Shown in pieces: positions 8,755-16,580 of a stretch of DNA of 64,000 nt. Below the pieces are notes generated by a model. That model was given only the letters and a program-made list of their open reading frames with translations, did not search any database and was not told where the DNA came from. The stretch covers positions 2,480,001 to 2,544,000 of the forward strand of contig NZ_JBHTAN010000006.1 of the NCBI RefSeq assembly GCF_042663585.1, written 5' to 3'. The first letter of the stretch is position 1; the number at the start of each line of letters is the position of its first letter. This stretch comes from Natranaeroarchaeum sp042663585. GTDB taxonomy: Archaea; Halobacteriota; Halobacteria; Halobacteriales; Natronoarchaeaceae. The translations under genes were made by a program, and so were the position numbers.

Positions 8755-9261
8755 AATTAGAACTCGTGATTGAAACTCTCAGTATCAACTAAAGTATAGA
8801 GATGTAGTATCAAGACGGAAGAATGAGGATCTCGGTCTGTTGCTTGGTGTACTTTGGGGATCTTGATGGGGATTCGTATCTATTCTAATGGATATAAGAG
8901 GGGCGTGAGCAAGTTCTTTGAGATTATGAGTGGGATGGGGCGTTTTTCTTGAATAAATGTATCAGGGACCAGCACACGGAAGATCTGCGGTTACTCTGGT
9001 TAATTATAATATATACTGAATAAGTAGATAACTAACAGAATTATTAGTATTGGGTTGGAACATTGATCCGGGTTACTGAATGGATACATATGTGACCCCC
9101 TCTCTCAAATTTCTCCTCTGAGATCAGAAAATCTGGGTTCCTAAGTGTCCGTATTAGTATTGCAGCGAAGGTGAACAAGCGGGTCCATGGATGGAGCTAC
9201 AGGATAAGCGAACTTCAGATAGCGATATATTTGAATTCAATTCTTGCTTCCGAATTAGAAC

Positions 9262-9273
9262 GCATTGAGTCGG
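9262..9273 (+). repeat. GCATTGAG-type dispersed motif
   Basis: GCATTGAGTCGG. The flanking bases extend the match to the copy at 1482: on the complement strand both read AACAAT, then TCTCC, then CTCAATGCG with one indel. Confidence 0.6.
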
Positions 9274-9288
9274 AGAAGATTGTTCGCT

Positions 9289-9322
9289 ATCCCATCGGGT
9301 TAACGCTCGGTGGGATTTTTTT
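9289..9322 (+). terminator. Terminator-like hairpin with T-tract
   Basis: ATCCCATCGGG (9289-9299) can pair over 11 positions, two of them G-T, with CTCGGTGGGAT (9306-9316) around a TTAACG loop. Seven T residues follow (9316-9322). It is oriented for a plus-strand transcript, yet no clear plus-strand gene ends here, so it may close a small RNA or be a relic. Confidence 0.45.
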
Positions 9323-9324
9323 AT

Positions 9325-9513
9325 TTATGAGAGTAGTTCTTTCGCGTCAACGTCGTCGGTCATGTTCTGACTTTGTTTAAGCTCTAACTCCCCCTCAATG
9401 CGTCCAAGCACTGAGGAAGCATTATGACGATCTTCCGAGTCTCGATCTCGATCATCCTTAATCTGCTCCATTTCGTGTTCGAGAAAAGCAAGCAGGCGAG
9501 GTGATAGCTCCAT
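9325..9513 (-). CDS. Small acidic hypothetical protein
   Basis: A 62-residue protein from the ATG at 9513 (a GTG at 9537 would add 8 residues). It is charged and helical, beginning MELSPRLLAFLEHEMEQ, and has the Asp/Glu-rich composition of halophile proteins. A TATA-like CCTTTTAGTG on the minus strand at about 9,536-9,545 sits at leaderless distance. One GCATTGAG-type motif copy (9390-9401) lies inside the frame. No family recognised; it may be an island-borne regulator or an orphan. Confidence 0.45.
   Translation of the reverse strand: MELSPRLLAFLEHEMEQIKDDRDRDSEDRHNASSVLGRIEGELELKQSQNMTDDVDAKELLS
9390..9401 (-). repeat. GCATTGAG-type dispersed motif within a small gene
   Basis: CCCCCTCAATGC, identical to the copy at 1800-1811; here it falls in the coding frame of the small acidic protein. 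Confidence 0.55.
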
Positions 9514-9604
9514 GTTAGATAATTGATTTACAGGCACTAAAAGGTATGGTAATTGAAATTTCGGCTGAAGTCAATCGCAAGACAGCGGCAGATTGAATCT
9601 CTCT

Positions 9605-9623
9605 TCAACAGATCGTCTGTTGA
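9605..9623. repeat. Short perfect palindrome
   Basis: TCAACAGA-TCG-TCTGTTGA, an 8-bp perfect inverted repeat between the small acidic gene and the tRNA. Possible operator; no regulator assigned. Confidence 0.4.
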
Positions 9624-9700
9624 GATGGATGGATTTGAGAAGGCGGTATTTATAAGTAACACCGTCCCGTGTGTGGGTTTGGAATCACAAAGAAAGGGAG

Positions 9701-9774
9701 TGGGCCAACGCGGATTTGAACCGCGAACCTCCCGGTTATCAGCCGAGCGCTCAACCTAATTGAGCTATTGGCCC
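9701..9774 (-). tRNA. tRNA-Ile(GAU)
   Basis: On the minus strand the 74 nt fold as a full cloverleaf. The acceptor GGGCCAA pairs with TTGGCCC plus an A discriminator. The anticodon arm is CTCGG-CTGATAA-CCGGG with anticodon GAT, and the T arm is CGCGG-TTCAAAT-CCGCG. There is no intron and no encoded CCA. A TATA-like TTTAAGC (minus strand GCTTAAA, about 9,808-9,814) lies some 35 bp upstream, and a T-rich stretch follows the 3' end. The 3' end faces the AT-rich island, so this gene is the likely integration site. Confidence 0.95.
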
Positions 9775-9878
9775 TCGAACGCATTATCGGGTAGTGTGCT
9801 CTTGTGTTTAAGCGTTTCCTTCTTCGCGTCCACCGATCACTGTCATCAGGTGACGCCCTCCCGTGGTCTGCGGGGGGG

Positions 9879-10460
9879 TCAGCGGTCGGGTGAGTCGTCC
9901 GAATCGTCGAACTCGACGTCGTAGGAGTCGTCGCCGAGGTCGTAGACGTCGTCGTCGCTCCCCTCGGAGCTCCCACCGACATCGAAGGGACTCTCGGTCT
10001 GGCCCGATCCGGTTCCCATCCCCCCGCCGGACGTGTCCTCGGGGAAGCCGAAGGTGTAGACCTTGCCAGTAGCGAAGCCGTCGGTCTGCTTGTCGAGGTA
10101 GGGCACGATGACGAACTTCTTGGCGACGGCTCTGATCGCGATCCGGGTCGGCGGGATGACGAGCAGGAAGCCGATGAGGTCCGTCACGAGCCCCGGCGTG
10201 AGCAGGAAGGCACCAGCAGCGATCAGGAAGCCGCCGTCGATCAGTTCGTTCGTCGGGACGCTGCCGGTCCGGAGGGTGCGTTGGAGCTTTCGGATCGTCC
10301 GTTTACCCTCGGCCTGGACGGCAAGCGTCCCGATCAGCGCCGTCAAGACGACAAGGAGCACGATCTCGAGCCCACCGATCCAGTAGAACCCGAGCGCGAC
10401 CAGGAGCGCCGAGTCAAGCAGCGGGATGAGCATCAGCAGGGCCAGAATCCGCTTGAACAT
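9879..10460 (-). CDS. FxsA-family membrane protein
   Basis: 193 residues from the ATG at 10460; upstream in-frame codons lack family resemblance. The N-terminal 100 residues match the FxsA layout: membrane segments near 3-25, 28-48 and 72-98, with the family signature GGFLIAAGAFLLTPGLVTD. The C-terminal 60 residues are a Gly/Ser/Asp tail typical of halophile versions. FxsA in E. coli alleviates exclusion of phage T7 by F plasmids; the archaeal role is unknown. Confidence 0.85.
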   Translation of the reverse strand: MFKRILALLMLIPLLDSALLVALGFYWIGGLEIVLLVVLTALIGTLAVQAEGKRTIRKLQRTLRTGSVPTNELIDGGFLIAAGAFLLTPGLVTDLIGFLLVIPPTRIAIRAVAKKFVIVPYLDKQTDGFATGKVYTFGFPEDTSGGGMGTGSGQTESPFDVGGSSEGSDDDVYDLGDDSYDVEFDDSDDSPDR

Positions 10461-10590
10461 ACGACAGGGTAGCGGCTCCGCGGTGAAAACGCTTAACACT
10501 CGATACTCGTCGGCCGAAACGCGGAGCGCCGTCCGAGATGGCCCGAGGCCGTCCCGAAGCCCTTACCCCCGCGGCGGCGTAGCCGGTGAC

Positions 10591-12231
10591 ATGGACGAAC
10601 ACGCAGCCCGGACCAACGTCGAGTGGCACGAGTGGGGGCCGGAGCCGTTCGAAATCGCCGACCGGGCGGGCAAACCGATCCTGCTGTCGCTCTCGGCGAC
10701 GTGGTGTTCGTGGTGCCACGAGATGGACAGGGAGACGTACAGCGAGCCCCGTATTGCCGCGAACATCAACGATGGCTTCGTGCCGGTTCGCGTCGACGTC
10801 GACCGTCAGCCTCGCGTCCGCGAACGGTACAACATGGGCGGCTTTCCTTCGACGGTGTTTCTCACGCCGGACGGCGAGCTACTGACCGGATCGGGCTATC
10901 TCGGCCCCGACGGGATGCGCCAGGTGATCACGAGCGTCCGGAAGATGTGGGACTCGAAAGGCTCCGCCGCGGGGCGAATCCCGCGCAGTGTCAACGGCGA
11001 GGGGCCACCGTCGGGCGCGCTAAGCGAGGACATCGAGCGACATTTCCTCGGCTCGCTACACGAGACCTACGACGAACGCGCCGGGGGGTGGGGGACCGAA
11101 GCGAAGTTCCCGATGCCCCGGACTGTCGAGTTCGCGCTCAAGCGCGAGCGCGAGCAGGCGCTACGCACGCTGAGTGCGATCACCACGAACCTGCTCGACG
11201 AGTACGCCGGGGGCTTCTTCAGATACGCCGTCGAGGAGAACTGGGCGGACCCACACTACGAGAAGCTACTGGACACGAACGCCGCGCTGGTCCGGGCGCT
11301 CTCCAACGCGTATCTCTACACCGGTCGGGATGAGTACCGAGAGCCGGCAGAGCGCACCCTCGACTATCTGACGACGACGCTGTGGACTGGCTCGGCGTTC
11401 GCCGGCAGTCAGTCCGCAGGGAGCGGAGCAAGCTACTACACGCTGGAGCCAACCGAGCGCGAGGGCGAGGACGCACCCCCCGTAGACGAAACGGTCTTCG
11501 CCGACCGGAACGCGCTGGCTATCGATAGCCTGCTGACCTACTACGCCTACACCGACGAGGACCGGGCCCGCCAGTACGCCGAGCGAGCACTCGAGCACCT
11601 CCGTGCCGAACTGATCGACGGGGGGGAGATACTCCATTACGAGGGCGACGAGACGGTCGAACGCCTCCTCCTGTCGGATCAGGCGCACACCCTCGCGGCG
11701 CTGCTCACTGCCAGAGAGGTCCTCGGTGCCGAGACGGTCGAACTCGCGCGGACAGTCGCCGACGCGACCATCGACGAACTGTTTACCGAGGGCTCGTTCC
11801 GCGACGGCCCCGCAGCGGGGCTGGGCCTGCTCGACAGGCCGCTCCGGCCGCTCGACGACAACGTCGAGATGGCCGACGCGTTGCTCGATCTGGCCCTCAT
11901 CACGGGCGAAGATCGGTACCGCGAAGTCGCTTGCGAGACCGTCGAAGCCTTCGCCGGCGCGTACGACCGCTTCGGGCCGCAGGTGGCTGGCTTCGGGTCG
12001 GTCACCGCTCGGCTGCTACACGACACGCTGACGATTCACGTCGCGGATTCCGCGGGCTCGGAACTGCACCGCGCCGCACTGCGCGTCGGCGACCACGAGA
12101 AGGTCGTTGTCCCAGAGACGACGGGAATCGAGGACGGCACTGCACTCGTACAGCGCGGCGACCGCTCGGCAGAGCCAGCGGCGGATCCGGCCGAACTGGA
12201 GAGTCGCGTCCGGGAGCTCTCGACCGAGTAA
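10591..12231 (+). CDS. Thioredoxin-domain DUF255 (YyaL/SSP411-type) protein
   Basis: 546 residues from the ATG at 10591; earlier in-frame codons run into the divergent promoter. The N-terminal DUF255 thioredoxin-like domain has ATWCSWCHEMDRETY with a CxxC pair near residue 40. An (alpha/alpha)6 glycosidase-like helical region follows (about 170-500). Bacterial YyaL proteins are nearer 700 residues, so this is the shorter haloarchaeal form. The substrate is unknown; a redox or sugar-related role is inferred from folds only. Divergent from the FxsA gene. Confidence 0.88.
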   Translation: MDEHAARTNVEWHEWGPEPFEIADRAGKPILLSLSATWCSWCHEMDRETYSEPRIAANINDGFVPVRVDVDRQPRVRERYNMGGFPSTVFLTPDGELLTGSGYLGPDGMRQVITSVRKMWDSKGSAAGRIPRSVNGEGPPSGALSEDIERHFLGSLHETYDERAGGWGTEAKFPMPRTVEFALKREREQALRTLSAITTNLLDEYAGGFFRYAVEENWADPHYEKLLDTNAALVRALSNAYLYTGRDEYREPAERTLDYLTTTLWTGSAFAGSQSAGSGASYYTLEPTEREGEDAPPVDETVFADRNALAIDSLLTYYAYTDEDRARQYAERALEHLRAELIDGGEILHYEGDETVERLLLSDQAHTLAALLTAREVLGAETVELARTVADATIDELFTEGSFRDGPAAGLGLLDRPLRPLDDNVEMADALLDLALITGEDRYREVACETVEAFAGAYDRFGPQVAGFGSVTARLLHDTLTIHVADSAGSELHRAALRVGDHEKVVVPETTGIEDGTALVQRGDRSAEPAADPAELESRVRELSTE

Positions 12232-12284
12232 CATAGATTACAAACGGTCGGTGCGTTTATACTGTTCGAGCGTTTTTTGGGGGT

Positions 12285-13088
12285 ATGGCCAGTCTCAGGG
12301 ATCTCGGGCTATCCGAGTACGAGGCACGTGCATACCGGTCGCTTCTCAACACCGGACCCACAACTGCGAAAGAGTTGTCACGGGTGAGTGACGTGCCAAT
12401 GGGCCGGATCTACGACGTGCTCAACAGTATCGAACAGTACAACCTGGTCCGGACCCAGACCGCGAGCAGGCCGAAAAAGTACGTCGCCGTCGAGCCCTCG
12501 ACTGCGCTCGATCGACTGCTCGACGACAAGAAACGCGAACTCGAAGAGAAGGCCGACCAGTACGAGGAGATCGTCGACGATCTGGCGACCGAACTCCACG
12601 CCGCAGAGCCGGTCGAAGACCAGTTCTGGACGGCCGCAGTCGGCGCAGAAGAGACCGCCGACCTGCTCGTCGAGCGACTCTCGGCGGCCGACGAACGGAT
12701 CGTCGTCGTCGCCTCCGACCAGACCTCGTTGTTCGATCAGGGCGACATCGGAACGCTCGTCGCAAAACAACTCGAAGCCGCTATCGACCGCGGCATCGAC
12801 ATCAAGGTGCTGATGACGCCCGGGCTAGTCGATTCCCTGCCCGAGACCGTCGGCGAGCGCCACCGCGAAACGCTCTCGCCCAGCCCCGACTACGAGGTTC
12901 GGGTCAGCGATGACGTGACGGGGACGTTCAACATCATCGACGACGTCGAGGTCTGTATCCAGGTTCCCCATCCGCTGGCGGCAAACGATACGTTCGGCAT
13001 GATCGATCTGAAAGACCCAGAGTTTGCGACCAACATCCACGACGAGTTCGTCCCGCGCTGGGAAGACGCCCGAACCCTCTCGTTCTAG
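12285..13088 (+). CDS. TrmB-family transcriptional regulator
   Basis: 267 residues. The N-terminal winged helix (about 1-75) has the TrmB signature LGLSEYEARAYRSLL followed by TAKELSRVSDVPMGRIYDVL. A coiled coil follows (about 85-110), then a PLD-like/TrmB effector domain. TrmB proteins typically sense sugars or metabolites in euryarchaea; the ligand here is not evident. The gene is single, 53 nt after the DUF255 gene, and its 3' end overlaps a tiny opposing frame. Confidence 0.9.
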   Translation: MASLRDLGLSEYEARAYRSLLNTGPTTAKELSRVSDVPMGRIYDVLNSIEQYNLVRTQTASRPKKYVAVEPSTALDRLLDDKKRELEEKADQYEEIVDDLATELHAAEPVEDQFWTAAVGAEETADLLVERLSAADERIVVVASDQTSLFDQGDIGTLVAKQLEAAIDRGIDIKVLMTPGLVDSLPETVGERHRETLSPSPDYEVRVSDDVTGTFNIIDDVEVCIQVPHPLAANDTFGMIDLKDPEFATNIHDEFVPRWEDARTLSF

Positions 13089-13165
13089 TTCTCGCCGTCC
13101 TCACAGCCGCTCGGGGCGGGATCGAGTTCCCAGTTACGCTCGACGCGTCCGGCCTCACCCACCAT
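13085..13165 (-). CDS. Possible 26-residue microprotein behind a strong TATA box
   Basis: An ATG-initiated frame of 26 acidic residues runs from 13165 to a TAG at 13085, convergent with the TrmB gene. A strong TATA element (CTATTTTATAAC on the minus strand, about 13,198-13,209) sits 34-42 nt upstream, after the end of mptA. The frame contains VERNWELDPAPSGCEDG. The TATA placement is the main support, and a short RNA is an alternative. No homologue recognised. Confidence 0.35.
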   Translation of the reverse strand: MVGEAGRVERNWELDPAPSGCEDGEN

Positions 13166-13197
13166 CGGCAACGGTATTGTCCGGGTACAGCCGACCG

Positions 13198-13209
13198 GTT
13201 ATAAAATAG
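13198..13209 (-). promoter_or_regulatory. TATA box
   Basis: TTATAAAATAG on the plus strand (CTATTTTATAA on the minus strand) just beyond the 3' end of mptA. It is placed for the minus-strand microprotein frame; it could also drive transcription antisense to mptA. Confidence 0.45.
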
Positions 13210-13230
13210 CGTCCGTCAGACGCCGGGGGC

Positions 13231-14157
13231 TCAGTTCCGGACTTCCGCGCGGAGTTGGCCCATCCCGATATGTCGTTCGGCGTGGGCGTTGTGCTGGTGG
13301 ATCGACTCGTCGTTGGACTGGCGCATGGAGATCACCGCGTCGTCGCCCAGGTCGGGGAACTCTTCGACGACGCCCTCGGCCATCGCACGGACGCAGTCCT
13401 CGACGAACTTGGCGTCGGCGTGGGACTCGTAGGTCATGTGGTCCTCGTCAGGGCGTTTGGCCATGTTGTAGATCCGACCGCTCATCGAGTCTTTGGCGAC
13501 TTCGATCAGGTCGCGCAGGTCGACTTCGGGTGCGCCGGGGCTCTCGATAGTGATCTTGGCGTGGCCGCGCTGGGAGTGTCCCGGCTGGGGGACATCGTCG
13601 AGGAACTCCTCGACTGCGTCGGCATCTACATCTAGTTCTTCGAGTTTGTCGCGGGCGCGGGATTCGGACATCCCCTGTGAGCAGGGACAGACCGTCATCC
13701 CGGTGACGTCGACACCGATCATCTCACGAGTCCCGTCCTCAGTCGCCGTTGCACTCGCAGTGATATCGACGGTGCTCTGGGTCTCCTTGTCGGAGGCCGG
13801 CGTCTGTTCGCGCTGAACGAGTTCGGCCTCCATCGCGACGGTAACCTCGCTGGTGTACTCGTGTTTCTCGATCAGACGTTCGGCGGCGTCGCCACAGACG
13901 TCCTCGACGCGGTAGGCCTCGTCCCGGGTCGCGTCCTCGAGCGTCTCGTCGATGACCTCCATGTTTCGGCTCATGTCGGCGCCTTTGCGCCAGGAGGGCA
14001 GATCGACGAACACTTCGAACTCGGCCATCAGCACGATAGGGCGCTTGTTGGGGCGGGCGAGTTTGACCAGTTTCTCCACATCCGTGACGCCGACCTGACT
14101 CAGGCCAACGGTAACGTCCGGGCGCGTCGCTTGGACGTCCGGCAGTTGCTCACTCAT
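13231..14157 (-). CDS. mptA: GTP cyclohydrolase MptA (FolE2 family)
   Basis: 308 residues, the usual length. It converts GTP to dihydroneopterin cyclic phosphate in archaeal methanopterin synthesis; in haloarchaea the FolE2/MptA enzyme feeds tetrahydrofolate and archaeosine synthesis. The metal-binding GMTVCPCSQ near residue 150 is diagnostic, and the C-terminal region with IHQHNAHAERH carries further conserved histidines. Starts at the ATG at 14157. Upstream on the same strand is NAD kinase, about 70 nt away; the two cofactor genes may be co-transcribed. Confidence 0.93.
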   Translation of the reverse strand: MSEQLPDVQATRPDVTVGLSQVGVTDVEKLVKLARPNKRPIVLMAEFEVFVDLPSWRKGADMSRNMEVIDETLEDATRDEAYRVEDVCGDAAERLIEKHEYTSEVTVAMEAELVQREQTPASDKETQSTVDITASATATEDGTREMIGVDVTGMTVCPCSQGMSESRARDKLEELDVDADAVEEFLDDVPQPGHSQRGHAKITIESPGAPEVDLRDLIEVAKDSMSGRIYNMAKRPDEDHMTYESHADAKFVEDCVRAMAEGVVEEFPDLGDDAVISMRQSNDESIHQHNAHAERHIGMGQLRAEVRN

Positions 14158-14226
14158 CGAACCGTTTTAAGGGTGTCAACTGATTAGTCCTTTCGATAGG
14201 GGCACTTCTGCTACTCGCCGAGAGGG

Positions 14227-15051
14227 TCACTCCAGTTTCTTCAGCGCCTCGAAATAGTCGACGCTTCCCCCTGCGATTCTGACCGGGACCTCGGCCGTAC
14301 TGACGGTGACAGTGGCCGGCGGATCGATCCGCTCTCTGGTCCGACCGTCGCTGACCACGAACGCCTCCTCGGCGCCCGAAACGGAGACCGACACTGTGCT
14401 GTCGATGTCGACAGCAAGCGACGGCATCGAGTCCGTCGGACACATCTCGGTGAGGACGATTGCCTCGATAGAGGGATGGACCAGCGGACCACCCTCGCTG
14501 AGGTTGTACGCAGTGCTACCGGTCGGCGTCGAGACGAGCACGCCGTCCGCGTGGCCGGTCGTGTACACTTCGTCATCGACGCGGACGGTGAAGTCGGCCC
14601 CGTTACCATGGCCTCGCTGGGGACCCTGAAACGCTATCTCGTTGATCGCCGGTTCGAGCGACCAGTCACCGTTGCTCGCCCGGAGGCGGGGTATCTCTCG
14701 CGAGCGGGCCCGGCCCGTCTCGCGGAGCTGTTCGACTTCGGCGGTGACGGCCTCGATGGCATCGGCTGGCGCGATGGCGTTCAGAAAGCCGACCTCGCCG
14801 AGGTTGATGCCCATGATCGGCGTCGACCCCGCGCCACGGGCGGCGTACAGAAAGGTGCCGTCGCCGCCGATGGAGACGACCAGATCACACTCGGCCATCT
14901 CGTTGACGTCGACTCCGGGACGGTCGAGTGCGCCAGCGGTGGCGGTGTCGAGCGTCGTCGTCAGATCGTCCGCTTCGAGCGTCCCGACTAGTTCGGCCGC
15001 GAGACTCACTGCCTGCTCGTTGTCCCGCTGTGCGACAATCCCGACGTACAT
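14227..15051 (-). CDS. nadK: NAD kinase
   Basis: Phosphorylates NAD to NADP. From the ATG at 15051 it has 274 residues; an ATG five codons upstream (15066) is also possible, but MYVGIVAQRDNEQA matches the usual haloarchaeal start. The nucleotide-binding motif GGDGTFL is near 63-69, the conserved NEIAFQ and STPTGSTAYNLSEGG segments form the catalytic core, and the C-terminal beta-sandwich is intact. Lies directly upstream of mptA. Confidence 0.93.
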   Translation of the reverse strand: MYVGIVAQRDNEQAVSLAAELVGTLEADDLTTTLDTATAGALDRPGVDVNEMAECDLVVSIGGDGTFLYAARGAGSTPIMGINLGEVGFLNAIAPADAIEAVTAEVEQLRETGRARSREIPRLRASNGDWSLEPAINEIAFQGPQRGHGNGADFTVRVDDEVYTTGHADGVLVSTPTGSTAYNLSEGGPLVHPSIEAIVLTEMCPTDSMPSLAVDIDSTVSVSVSGAEEAFVVSDGRTRERIDPPATVTVSTAEVPVRIAGGSVDYFEALKKLE

Positions 15052-15299
15052 GGAGTCGGGTAGCATGCGGGGAGTAAAAAGCCCCCCGTTGACGGCGGGA
15101 CTGGAGCAAAGTTAATCAGGACCCGGTGTCTGATTGGAGATAGTACGGCCGTTGTCCAGCGATGCTATCGGAACCGATATGAACCATACGAACACGCTCA
15201 ACGCGTCAGGAGGGTTGCGCCCGGGTAACGGACCATCTCCAGCGACTGCTGGGAGCCACTGCCGGGCTACCGATACTGCCGAAACCGCAGGTGGGCGTC

Positions 15300-16580
15300 G
15301 TGAGTGAGGGCGACGGTTCCGGTCACGAGAACGACGACCCCGAGGAAGCGCAGACGGATCCCGACCACGAGGACGACGACTGGTTCGAGCAGGCGCTTGC
15401 AGCGGAAGAGGGCGACGCGGAGGACCTCTTCTCGGGCGAGTGGGCTCTCGAGGAGGCCGACGAGCATGCAGACGACGCCGAAGCGCCAGGAAGCGAAGAC
15501 GACGAAGCGGACGAGGTGGCCGCACGGTCCTCGTCGGTGGATCAGGCTGCCGACGACCTCGAAGACGCGTTCGAAGAGATAGCCGTGGACGAGAAGCCGG
15601 ACCCCTTGGAGAGCCTCCAGAACGCAGAGCGGGACGCCAGAACGGTCGACGAGACGGATCCTGGTACTGACGAGGGGGCGGGCGATAGCGGACTGTTCGA
15701 TCGGGGGTTCGGCGACGCGCTCGGCCAGGCTCCCGACATTCCAGCGGAGTCCGATGACGTCTCCGCCGACGGTGACGACCTGGATATCGACGAGGAGTTC
15801 GACATCGACGGGGAGTTTGAGATGGGGGCCGACGACTTCGAGACGCTCGGCGGCGGCGGGTTCGAGGGGGATCCCGACTCGGATATCGACCGGATCGCCC
15901 TCGGCATCGAAGGCCTCGATGCGATGGTGCAGGGCGGCATCCCCGCCCGCGCGCTGATGGTCGCCATCGGGAGCGCCGGGACGGGGAAAACGACGCTCGG
16001 CCTGCAGTTCCTCGCGGAAGGACTGCGAAACGGCGAGCGCGCTGTCTACATCACCCTGGAGGAGTCACGCCGGCGCGTCATCCGAAGTGCGACCGAGAAG
16101 GGGTTCTCCTTCGACGAGTACGCCGAAGACGGGGATCTGGCAGTTGTCGACATCGACCCCGTCGAGATGGCAAACAGCCTTCAGAGCATCCGGAGCGAAC
16201 TCCCGCGACTCATCGACGAGTTCGGGGCGTCCCGACTCGTGCTCGACTCGGTCTCGCTGCTGGAGATGATGTACGACGACCGCGCGGCCAGACGAAACGA
16301 GATCTACGGCTTCACCAAGAGCCTGAAGAAAGCGGGCGTCACGACGCTGCTGACCAGCGAGGCGAGCGAGGAGTCGGCGTTCGCCTCCCGCCACGGCATC
16401 GTCGAGTATCTCACCGACGCCGTCTTCGTCCTGCAGTACATCCGCCCCTCCGATTTCCGGGAGACACAACTCGCCATCGAGATCCAGAAGATCCGCGACG
16501 CCAACCACTCCCGGGAGACCAAACCCTACGAGATTACGGACGACGGCATCAACGTCTACCGGCAGGCGAACATCTTCTAG
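15300..16580 (+). CDS. KaiC-like RecA-superfamily ATPase with long acidic N-terminus
   Basis: 426 residues from the GTG at 15300; another GTG lies three codons upstream. Residues 1-205 are a low-complexity, extremely Asp/Glu-rich region without fold signals. A single KaiC domain follows: Walker A GSAGTGKTT near 224, the tandem glutamates ITLEESRRR, and Walker B SRLVLDSVSLL. Haloarchaeal KaiC-like proteins are thought to act in signalling; this one is not the archaellum protein ArlH as far as can be judged. Its last 4 nt overlap the convergent aspartoacylase-like gene. Confidence 0.88.
   Translation: MSEGDGSGHENDDPEEAQTDPDHEDDDWFEQALAAEEGDAEDLFSGEWALEEADEHADDAEAPGSEDDEADEVAARSSSVDQAADDLEDAFEEIAVDEKPDPLESLQNAERDARTVDETDPGTDEGAGDSGLFDRGFGDALGQAPDIPAESDDVSADGDDLDIDEEFDIDGEFEMGADDFETLGGGGFEGDPDSDIDRIALGIEGLDAMVQGGIPARALMVAIGSAGTGKTTLGLQFLAEGLRNGERAVYITLEESRRRVIRSATEKGFSFDEYAEDGDLAVVDIDPVEMANSLQSIRSELPRLIDEFGASRLVLDSVSLLEMMYDDRAARRNEIYGFTKSLKKAGVTTLLTSEASEESAFASRHGIVEYLTDAVFVLQYIRPSDFRETQLAIEIQKIRDANHSRETKPYEITDDGINVYRQANIF

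Larger units (their letters stand above)
8406..9324. other. AT-rich gene-poor interval
   Basis: About 920 bp without a convincing gene. It contains two GCATTGAG-type motifs (8501 and 8743), a third at 9262, a TAGTA-rich low-complexity tract at about 8,600-8,735, and an isolated terminator-like hairpin at 9289-9322. Short open frames here lack codon bias or family resemblance. Confidence 0.6.

Noticed and set aside
8561..8788. 75-codon minus-strand frame
   Set aside because: Translation of the TAGTA low-complexity tract (runs of Tyr, Thr, Leu); not protein-like.
9171..9380. 69-codon plus-strand frame before the small acidic gene
   Set aside because: Starts at GTG without promoter support, runs through the terminator-like hairpin and lacks halophile composition.
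9553..9759. 68-codon plus-strand frame across the tRNA
   Set aside because: Its end reads RGFEPRTSRLSAE, the classic spurious translation of an antisense tRNA.
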